From: Hofstenia miamia
Taxonomy: Eukaryota; Xenacoelomorpha; Acoela
Length of the DNA: 64,000 nt
NCBI GenBank assembly: GCA_004352715.1
Contig: SCFE01000025.1
Span: forward strand, 718,215 to 782,214
Direction: 5' to 3'
Shown here: positions 37,271 to 47,491 of the stretch, piece by piece
How positions within the stretch are numbered: position 1 is the first letter of the stretch
How the letters are laid out: each line of letters begins with the position of its first letter
The notes under the pieces: model-generated
What the model was told of the DNA's origin: nothing
Seen by the model: the letters and a program-made list of their open reading frames with translations, nothing else
The model's database searches: none
Made by a program: the position numbers and the translations under genes

Positions 37271-39039
37271 TTTCTATTACCATAAACTTTAGACTTGTTA
37301 CCAGTACAGTAAGTTAAACCGTCAAATAATTATATGCTTACTAAGTTTTTGAGGTTGCGATAGAATGAAAGGAGGCGTTAATAACCTGTCTATTTTACCC
37401 GTTTAAGCAAGGTTAAAAGCTGAATTCACTGAATGCGTATTACAAAACACGTCTTTTCTTAGATGTCTTACCCTTCAAATGGACGTATTTTATATTGTGT
37501 ATACATTGGAAAAATTACATTTAGTAGTTTGTAGTATACATAACATATACTGAATTATTATACTTTTGTTAATTTGAGATTTTGTGTTTAGCAAATTGTC
37601 ATTCTAATATTTTAACTGATAAACTTTGGAAGCCTGTCTAAAGCAGTTTCATTCCGTTTGGTACTATTCTTGTCAATTCTAGATCCATAATATGATGCAG
37701 AAGGACGTTATATATTACTAAGTTATTATAAATTGTGTGTTTCTAGCTCTTTGAATTTACTAAATAATTCAAAAAGCTACAAGGGTTTATCAGGCAATTC
37801 TATTGATAAATAGTCATCACAACAATAGTTATGACCTCAAAAGAATGCAATTTTTAATCCCAAATTTTCTATCATATCCAGAGAGTGTAAATTTCAAGAT
37901 TAAATTCTATTCTTATAGGTAGTCAAATTTAATATATTTTGGCTACATTTTTCAAGGTTAATATTTTAGTCGATATATATATAATGATATATTGAATGTG
38001 GATTATTTACGAAGATACATCAATGAAGCTCATAAAGTCAAAAAAATTTAATATCACAATTTTGTTAATTTGTATTGTGACAGAATTTACAAAAATCTGA
38101 TTGTTGACAAATTTCTGGTAATACATGAAACACGATGTTCTTAATAAAATTATAAGTTCATTACAATAATAGTTACTTCACAAATCTAAATGGCCAGATA
38201 CTTATTAAATTAGTGTATTATACCAATTGCAAATATTTCCCTCAACTTAAAGAAATCCAATAGCTCTAATGCACTTTCTACCACAATTCCAATTTCCTTC
38301 CAATACTATACATCCCCAGGGCAAATTTTATCTCGAAATAATATAACCTCTGCTTACTAATTGGGGAGCCTTCCTCCCAAACTGGGATTTGCTACTTTTA
38401 TTGTCCAAGCAAAATAATGCTTTCAATTTGTGTTTATTTATTTGTTAACATGTTTATAAATAAATAATCCAATTGTGATTCATATAATTGTAGAGTTTAT
38501 TGCTCAGATTGAAACAAATATAAGTTAATTCCTAACTACCAAAAATTAAGCACTTGTAAAAATATATATCTTATATACACATATACATGCATATATATAT
38601 ATATATATATATATATCAAGGACATATATATATTTTCCTAAGACATTTTTAAATAAGAGAAAGTACAAATTCGGAGAAGTAGATAATAATATAAAAGCAA
38701 AGCAATTTAAAATAACATCAAACCTTTTCAAAAAAGGTCTTTCGCTTGTGTAATGAAAATGTAAAAATACACAAATTGTAGTTTTTTATAACATCTGTGC
38801 TCGTATTTTTAGAACTAATGTTGGCAACAAATATTCAATTAACTCTTAGAACACATATTTATAAAAAATTCCTTTTTGTGTATTAAAATTTTTGTTGTTT
38901 TAATATTTGTAATGTTCGAATCATTATTTATCATTAATTCTACTTGGCGTTTGAATTTTTACATGCCTTTCTTTATGCTGCTTGCGGATTACGATTTGTT
39001 TGATGCGTAAATTTGTATTAAAAACGTGGATCTCGAATG
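37271..39039. other. AT-rich non-coding stretch
   Basis: Apart from a TA microsatellite, nothing supportable. Confidence 0.6.
38591..38617. repeat. (TA)n microsatellite
   Basis: About 13 TA units; the YIYIY-type reading frame across it is an artefact. Confidence 0.9.
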
Positions 39040-39270
39040 TTAATTGCAGATTATGCAATCCACTTCATCAACCAACAACAAAGTAACTCTACAACACAGG
39101 GAATTGACTCTAACTTCTGAAGTAATTTCAACCCAGACACCATCGTAAGATAAAATTTTGGAAGTGCGTTGGTGTAAATTACTATCCAATTTCATTGAAT
39201 TATATTGACAGACTGTTGAATCTAGAACAAATCCAGACATCAAAACATTCAAATAACTGCTTTGCATCAA
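39040..39270 (-). other. Unrecognised 76-codon open frame
   Basis: Contains GFVLDSTVCQYNSMKLDSN and YDGVWVEITSEVRVNSLCC, with mixed composition that looks more coding-like than its surroundings. No family recognised. It may be a chance frame. Confidence 0.2.
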
Positions 39271-39555
39271 AAATATTTTTTACGATCGGATTGAACTGAA
39301 ATCTGCAATTTACATTTAGTATCATTCTTGAAATGCTTATGGCAAAAATTTAATAAGGTATTAGAAAACATGCATACAAAATTTATCAGTGAATTGAGTA
39401 TAAATAGAATACTAAGAATTTTAAAACTTTACTAACACGTATTTTTTAATAAGATAGTTTGTATATGCTTCGCAGAATAGATATTGATTGAAATATATCC
39501 AGTTACATGCACCTATATGCACGTAATTATGTATATATGCATGTAGAAAAATATA

Positions 39556-39933
39556 CTGGGCCAACCCCGTACCGGACATGGACAACGGTGTACAAGCACG
39601 GGCACGGGCCGAGTATACTGGCTCTGAACATAGATTGATTATTTGTTGTTGTTCAGGATCATAATTCTTAAAACCATTTCTCTGAAGCTTATAATTTTCT
39701 ATATTTAAGGATTCTATATATCTGTGTGTATGCATGTCGTGTAAATCTATGACATACATTATAACATATTGCATAAAATATTAGACTAAGTCACATAATA
39801 CTCATGGTCTGGGGCCGTAGCGGCATGGAAATAAATGTATAGGCATGCTCCAGGAATACGGGCTCTCCATGAAAATGTGTTGTTATTCGAGGAACAATCT
39901 TAAAATCATTTGTTTGATGTACACTAGGTCTAT

Positions 39934-39986
<53 letters not shown>

Positions 39987-40000
39987 TTCGTGTAACACTA
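39556..40000. repeat. Two diverged direct repeats with GC-rich heads
   Basis: Unit A (about 39556-39745) and unit B (about 39803-40000) share the order: GGGCC/CACGGGC-rich head, TTGTTGTTxTTCxxGGAxCA, CTTAAAAxCATTT, a (T/C)n-(TA)n tract, then ATGxxTTTCGTGTAA or similar. A third GC-rich patch at 40338-40425 (TACGGGC, GGGCCGGACGC) may close the same element. No coding sequence; identity unknown, perhaps a hAT-like non-autonomous element. Confidence 0.4.
39933..39982. repeat. (TC)n(TA)n compound microsatellite
   Basis: Ten or so TC units followed by about 15 TA units, within the second of two diverged direct repeats. Confidence 0.95.
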
Positions 40001-40440
40001 ACCTTTTGTGTAGATTTATTGCAGAAATTACAAAACAATAAATATAATTTTACACATAAAATTCACTGCCTTCATCAATTTTAAGGAATTCCATTTCACT
40101 ATAAATCCTAGCCCTAATTATGGTTATGATGGTTGAAGCATGCTTTCTCAATGATTGACAAAACTTGTTAATTAATTTGCTCAAAACGCGACTTAATTAT
40201 GATTTTATATTTCTAAAATTAAACTTCTTAGTGATTTCATCAAATGACTTATTTTTTTATTGACGTAATCTTTATTGGGAGCAAAGTTGAAGGTTTTTTG
40301 ATGTATCAAGCAACTTTAGTTACATAACACTTACCAACGGGCTTAGCATACGGGCACGGACAAACCAACTGGCCTATTTTCATGGGTACGGGCTACGGGC
40401 CGGACGCAGGCCCTACCCTAGCATATATATATATATATAC

Positions 40441-41766
40441 ACATAAATATATTAGGGTGGCCCTTATTTATAAATTTCAGAAATGTTTGAATCTAAACTT
40501 TTAAAGCGCTTTCATTTCACAAAAAATGATTAGTGTAAAATCTTAAACTATTTGAAATAGATTTATAAATTTGTCACATCTCTAGCTGAACAGAATATTA
40601 GAAATTAATAATTTCCATTCAAATTACTTCCTAATTATGCCATCAGAAAGTATTGAAAGGGGGGAATCGCCTTGATAGGCAAGCATTTTTTCTCTACATA
40701 CAGCATCACAAAGAAAAAATTCAAGTAGCACCAATTTCTGTAATTCGGCAATTGCTGAAATTCGAATAATCCTAGGCAGGACACCATCAGGAAGATTGAG
40801 AATCTGTTCTTGTAATTGACATAAAGAGCAGTAATCAAAGGAAACAGTATCGTAGGAAAGGTCCAATTTCTTCTTGATATTGCCCATTTCAACGTGGTGG
40901 ACAACAGAACACCAGCGAGATTATTATCGAAAGTTGATTTTTGGTGGTGAATGACCTCATGCCAAGATACTAAGAACCCCGTGCATCAAGCATGATGGAT
41001 CCTGAAATCCAAATAAAGTTTCCAAATTTAGCTATTTTGATTTCAGTTCAACCATGAAATCGCGGAGGTGAATGGATTACAAGATATTGACAACTGTTTT
41101 AGCAAATTTTCATATTGAGGTTTAATTCTTGGCGCTAATTGCTAAACAGGCAACTAGACTACTTCAGTTGCTTTAGTTTTACCCTCAACTTCAAATCCAA
41201 GTAGCTAGATTGTGTAAGAATTTAGTCAATTTGTTTTATCTTTCAAAGGAACTGATTTTTCTGAGTTTCTGTATTCTGACTTAAATTTGGCTGAACAACG
41301 GCCAAAATTCTGAAAGTTTAAAAGGATATTGAAAAAGATAAAACACTGAAAAGAGCTCAGGTGGATAGGAACAACAACATCCAAAGTATCTGTTGTTTTC
41401 GTAACCAGAATCTGTAGAAGGTTGTTTGTGAGCTGAGCACATTTGATAGCTTTCTTGAAACCTATCCAGAAGACTGGAATGAAATTGAAAACTTCAAAAC
41501 CTTTCAAACAGCTAAAGGCTCACTAACAGTTGCTAACAAATAGTGTGTTTGATACAGCAAATGAAACAAATTTATTGCTCAATAATGAAGAGAAAAGCCA
41601 GAAGAATAATAAAGCAGCTTTTTTATGCAAAAAACTTCAGTCAACACTAGTTTCAAATTTGAAAATTTTTTGGTGCATTTACTAATGAAGGCAGCATATA
41701 ATAAAGAATTGGTAAGCATTTGTACATGTATATGAAAAGGCCTATGTTTATATATTCAAAAAACCA

Positions 41767-41821
<55 letters not shown>

Positions 41822-43641
41822 ATTTAAATATTAATGTATTTTGCAGCATGCAACAGAGTTAACTGCATTCACACACTTCTAAGTGTACTAGATAAGAAAT
41901 AACATAATTTAGAGCCAGTTATCATTTGGCTTAAAGCAAACTTTTCTTAGATCTAAGTATCGGCATTGTAACTATACATACTGAAAAAAAATTTTAGATA
42001 AATATGAGCAAACATTTTTTTTGATATTACGTCTAAAAATATCCATAAATGAGTAATTTTATTTAAACCTGTTATATAGAACTACATCAAAATTTACTTA
42101 GCCGGACAGTTTTGTTCATGCATTTACATGTATATATAGTTTTTAAATAAACTTATAATTTTTAGCAAAATATTATTTTTACATATTCAAATGTCTTTGT
42201 CTTCAAATGGATATTCTTGACGAAAATTGGTTCCCACAAAAAAAGCATATTAGTCATTGTATTGAAAGTATGCAGCCTAACTGTAAATTTTTCATGACAG
42301 TATCAATGTACGCAGATTTATTGCGAACATTTTATTTTTCTCCAAACTAAATCTATCCATCAATTTTCATATTTTAATGCTTTCCCATTGAATGAAGTTT
42401 AGTTTTTTCGATGTATTCAAATTACATACTTTACGTTTCACCCTAGCATCTACTTTTGTATATATATATTTTTTATATATATATTTATTTTATATATATA
42501 TTTATTTCCTTCTCCATATGTTCTCTACTGTAATTATTTGTGTCTAAAACTAATAGGACATGACAAAAGTCACAATTAAACTAGTCTGTAATAATAACAC
42601 ATAACACCATGTAACACATAGTATATTTGTTTGATTTAATTCAGAGAACCTTAAGAATTTTCCCATTAATTCAACTATTTTTGCAAATATTTTATTAGGA
42701 AAATATTAAATTGGTTATTTGTTTAAATTATTTCACTCCTAGGGAGCTGTTGTGACATTAGTAATCTCCCATGCTAGGTGGAATGATTAGTGAATTATTT
42801 AAATTTGTTTATGTAAACAGCAATTAATTATTGATTTTGACGATGTCACTGAAATAAGGCCTTAAATTTTTTATGGTACCGAGTTTTTACATATTTAATT
42901 GCTAATAGTCATTCACACATGTTAGAGGGTAAGAATTTTTTCTGATGTATTATTCGTATTATTTAAGCAATTGCGAAATGTCTGAATTTTTTCTAGAAAA
43001 ATATGAATATTGTTTATTATTACTAAAGATTTTGTAACAAGATTTGACAATTTTTTAATTTTAGACCTTCATTAAAAAATAAAATGCGTCTAAAATCTCT
43101 TTTTTTCATTAAGTTTTTTTCCATGAACTTGAAGCCTGCAAAATTATAAACAATTTTAAAAATTGAAAATTCAAGTTTTTAATTAGAAGACTTTTCATCG
43201 AACGAAGACTCTTCTATTGATATTTACAAACTTAATAACTCAGTATTATTTCTTTTATTCCAAATCAATAAAATGCAAATTACTGTGTTTGTATTACCTC
43301 CTCGGTGGTGTATTTATGATCGCCACACGCAATACGTTTATTTTCTTGGATTCTGGACAATCTCAAGGAATTACTACAAATTGTTGTTGATTTGACGGGG
43401 ATCTCTTCAGCATATAAAACACTCATTCTGGTTAAGACCAACAAAAATGGAAACAAAAAATAGTAGTACAGTAGCATTAAAAAAAACTTTGCACAATATT
43501 TAATGAATAGTAAACTATTCGCTTATATTAAAATGCGTGATCGCGTGATTGAGATAAGCATTTCTCAAGCTATATTTTCTGTAGCTTTTACTTTACAAAA
43601 GCATATATGTGCGTACATTTTAGACATTAGTAAAAATTATG

Positions 43642-43649
<8 letters not shown>
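40441..43649. other. AT-rich stretch with weak open frames
   Basis: Minus-strand frames at 40624-40887 (LPDGVLPRIIRISAIAELQK) and 41226-41507 show no domain. A TA/TTTATTT-type degenerate tract lies at about 42461-42505. No gene assigned. Confidence 0.5.
41767..41819. repeat. (TC)n(TA)n compound microsatellite
   Basis: Same TC-then-TA composition as at 39.9 kb, which hints that both were spread with a repeat or arose by the same slippage path. Confidence 0.95.

Positions 43650-43679
<30 letters not shown>
43650..43679. repeat. (TA)n microsatellite
   Basis: Short TA run shortly before a GC-rich GGGTATACCC patch. Confidence 0.9.
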
Positions 43680-43682
<3 letters not shown>

Positions 43683-43737
43683 TATAAAAAATAATTAGTA
43701 AAAATGTGAGGTTACTTATAAAGTGTGGATGCTTGCA

Positions 43738-43830
43738 AAACTGGACGTGGGTTGGGTATACCCGTGCGGGTTGCAGGTATGCCCAAATTAGCGCGGGTAT
43801 GGGTGTGGGTTAGGTTCAGTTTTTTTAAAA
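43738..43830. repeat. GGGTTGGGTATACCC-type GC-rich patch
   Basis: Repeated GTGGGTT, CGGGT and GGGTATxCCC words make a short GC island with partial foldback (GGGTATACCC is a perfect palindrome). Similar GGTATGGGGTGGGTATG occurs at about 44460. It may mark ends of a small element. Nothing coding. Confidence 0.35.
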
Positions 43831-43898
43831 CTTTGTGGACGTACGTGTGAGCTGGGAAAATAGTTTCAATTCTGTGGTTAAATATATATATATCTTTA

Positions 43899-44406
43899 TC
43901 CTTTACATCTGAAACGTGACAAACTGATACCTAAATGTCGTATCTATTCTTTTTCAGAATTCTTTATATGTCCAACATGTACAAAACATTAAGTCAACAA
44001 TTACCTGTAGAAATCAATGATAGATTGGATACTGCAAAANCAGGGAGATTAGTTAATAATTTTATTTTTCATACTAAACTTAATAAACATGTAGATATTA
44101 ATGTAGCGAAGTCTTTATGTTTTTTGTAAGCATTATTTACATTACATGCAATTATACATTACTGTACAAACCTTTGCAATTTGTATTAAAAATGCGTAAA
44201 TATGCAGCAGCACACAATTTTCTACATGTAGAATGAGAAATTGGAAGGTATTGTGTTTATTGTATTCCTTTACATCTGAAACGTGACAAACTGATACCTA
44301 AATGTCGTATCTATTCTTTTTCAGAATTCTTTATATGTCCAACATGTACAAAACATTAAGTCAACAATTACCTGTAGAAATCAATGATAGATTGGATACT
44401 GCAAAA
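43899..44406 (+). repeat. 141-bp exact direct repeat beside a single N
   Basis: Bases 43899-44039 recur at 44266-44406. The first copy ends exactly at a lone N (44040), after which the two contexts differ. This fits a contig-end misjoin or collapsed haplotypes better than a true duplication. The repeat contains a splice-acceptor-like TTCTTTTTCAG followed by 26 open codons, not recognised. Confidence 0.8.
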
Positions 44407-46388
44407 TGGTCAAATTATTATTTATTCTAGGTATACGCATAGTAATTTTTGAAACATTTGCTGGTATGGGGTGGGTATGATTTTTTTTGATAAACATTTT
44501 ACTGGTATTTATAAGAAAAGATGCGCTAGTTTACAAAATGTTAGATGCAGTTAATTGACTTAAAAAATTTATCTACATAACCAAGAAACATCTACGTAAT
44601 ATCCAAGAAACATTGTATTGTAAAAAATTGAAATTGTAATGTAACATTTCCATATATCATGATGTATTACCTCAACAATCAGTAATCATTTAAATCATCT
44701 ATAAATTAATTATTTTCTTGCCAATTATAATCCAAATTTGCCAAACAGATGAAGTCAGTGTACCAGAGATAAATAAAACTCAAGCTTATAAATGGATGTG
44801 CAAAATTAATGTAGAGAAATTTCTAAATTGGTTTTGGAGATGACGTGCAGTACCATTGAATTTATCCTTATTGATTATATTTACATGTAGCATTAGAGAA
44901 CAATTCTCAGGCGTATGGAAACAAGATGTAATAGTACCTATGCTAAAAACTACAATGTCAAAATGATTAAGTAACATTGTCCAGTCATTATTTTATAGGA
45001 ATACTATTTGGAATTTTAAGAAAACATGTGAATATCATAGATGGTTAAATTTTAAGCAACACATTTGGAAATGTGAAAATTGCAGGTGTAAAAGTAAGTC
45101 AAAGAATCATGAACTTGTGTTTTTATTACAAATATAGAAATGAAATATCAATAAACACTAATAAATTTTTAGTTATCATGTCTTATTATGAATAAGAAAT
45201 CAATACTGTTAGGCAGTTTTTAAAACATAATCATAGTGACAGTTTCGGAGATCCTAAAATTATAAATAGGTACTAAAATTTTCTTAGCAATAAAGCACTC
45301 CAGTTAGAAGGCACTGTCTTAAGACCTAAACAGTTTCCTCGAATGCTAAGAGATTTATCAAAGCATTATGTCCACGTTTTTATACAATTTTTCACTTAGG
45401 AAGTTTCGGAATTCTGAGAGTTGGACTCATCTATGGGGAGTGTTCCCTGTTATGCTGAAAATTTCTCATAAAAATTATTTGGGTTTTTGAAGTATACAAG
45501 GATATTAACATTTGTTAAATGGAAAATCCTTTTTGCAAGATACTTAAATTCTTTCTATGTATAGGGCTAACGATGCTCGATGCAGTGGCGTTTTGGATTT
45601 GAAATATATTTATTATTCAGTGAGTTATAAGCATTTAAATAATTTTTATGGAAATCATTAATAAAAGTAATATTATGACTATTACAAAATGACTGGGATT
45701 AACTATCAGGTTTAAAGATAATTTATTAGTAAAATATTCTGCTGTTTTTATAACATCCCCAAGAAGAAGTTGATAATGTCTTAATAAAAATCAAGATTTT
45801 TGGGGTACGAAATTTACCCTGAAGAGCTGAAGGATTCTTATTAAATTCTACAAAGACGAGCAGGTTCCTGCTAGATAAAGAACAAAGGAAAAATGAAATT
45901 GTTAGGTGTCAATCTTAACAAAATCTTAATTTAGAGTCTGAAATTGACAGCGATTTAGCATTGGAAACAGAATGCTACTTTTTGTGAAGTATATGAGAAA
46001 TTTACACTGCCAATCAAAATTAAAACGCATATATAGAAAGTAAATTAGTCGATGCCCATCCCGCTCGATGCAGGGTACATTTTCGTAGCATTGATACAAT
46101 TTCTGATAACGCTTTGCAAACTATTGGAATATGCCACAACTACATTATTACCATTATTGATAAAAGTATTTTACGAGATTTTATCAACGCTAGAGAAAAT
46201 TACACGCACTCTCTACATATGTTGACCTCATCGCTAAAACTTTCCAGAATCAACAGTGCTTGTAAAATAATTTGTGAAGAATGATGTCTCTAAACATTTG
46301 TCCAGATCCGGGTATTTTTCGTTATTTCACTATTTTCATCCGAATTTTATTAAACTGTGTATAGTATATTTGAAATATTTGCCAGTTC

Positions 46389-46429
<41 letters not shown>

Positions 46430-47240
46430 ATTATCAGCTTGTCTTGTATCTTATCTTCAACAAACTTTTTAGGTTCCTAATTAAAATTGATTTTGGTTTT
46501 TCCATAACCTTCAATTTGTTAATTTTTTATTGTTTTTGGTAAAGTATTATTTATTGGCCAATGTAAAATCATATGGGCTTTGGGCTGGGCCAATTTTTGA
46601 GAAAGAAATGATTGGGTTGCTGCCGGCTTATATCTTTGCTATTTTCCTTTTCACCATTCCTAATTTCCTTAAGTTCTTCATTTCATTTCACCAAAATGAA
46701 CGTTTTTATATGCAAACATTGATAATTGAACGGTCGTTGGGATAAAGATTCACTACTATTCTATTATTGAGGGAATATAATTACTCAAGATCTCCTAAGA
46801 CTCTTCTTGCAGATTTTGCATTAATTCAGAAAATTAATGAGAGTTAGAGGGAAATTTGAGTTGAAAATGTTGCAAATCATCGTATGTTCTTTGAGTCTAA
46901 TTGACAACGTGAACTATTGTATTTACTGCATTGATTAAATTTATAAATAAAATATTTTGACGTTTATTGATTGCAGAATGCACGGCGAAATCCCCGAATT
47001 GTTAAAAACAGATTTTGTATTTCGCTTTAACTAATCAAGCAATTATTCCATTTCATTAATAATGTATTAATCTAGAAAGGGTTTAATTAAATATGGAGAA
47101 GTTAGCACCATGACTAAAGAATTATTTACATATTTAATAGCCGCTTTGACCTTTGTATCCCAAGTGATTAACGAAATTACTTATCAGTTAAATTAATAAA
47201 CATTTTATATTTAGTGACTTCTCCCTATTGGCTTTTGTTT
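44407..47240. other. Stretch with scattered coding-like patches, unidentified
   Basis: Short open pieces on the + strand, such as WLNFKQHIWKCENCRCKSKS (in 44968-45138) and LQLEGTVLRPKQFPRMLRDL (about 45300-45400), suggest a very old element or pseudogene. Frames are short, broken and match no family I know. Confidence 0.3.
46389..46432. repeat. (TA)n microsatellite
   Basis: TA run with one TTTA interruption; no gene assigned around it. Confidence 0.9.
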
Positions 47241-47244
47241 ACAG
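47241..47244 (+). promoter_or_regulatory. Possible 3' splice site in the 5' leader of LARGE
   Basis: A pyrimidine/T-rich run followed by ACAG (TTGGCTTTTGTTTACAG) lies about 250 bases before the LARGE ATG. It could end an intron so that a leader exon starts at the next base. The leader has in-frame stops and short upstream reading frames. This is inference from the consensus alone; a single-exon transcript with a local promoter is equally possible. Confidence 0.3.
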
Positions 47245-47491
47245 AGTTTGTGCTTGCCACATTATCACAGTAATTTTTTCAAGAGATTGCGCGTCGCTTT
47301 TATCACCTGTTTGCTCACTGGTTATTTTTTATTATTCTTATATTTCCGGCAGAGATAAAATATTTTGTGGATTGACGCGTGGCCTGACAGTGCGTCTAAT
47401 GATTGTTCTCGTAAATTGAGGAAATTCGGATATTTCTCACTTGGGAAAACTGATAAACTTAAATGGGCTTAATTGCAATTACAATTTTCTC

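Noticed and set aside
40624-41507. Minus-strand frames of 87-93 codons
   Set aside because: No motif recognised and frames do not connect; kept only as a note in the region entry.
47228-47419. 63-codon + strand frame just upstream of LARGE
   Set aside because: No domain, out of frame with LARGE and ended by a stop; probably leader sequence.
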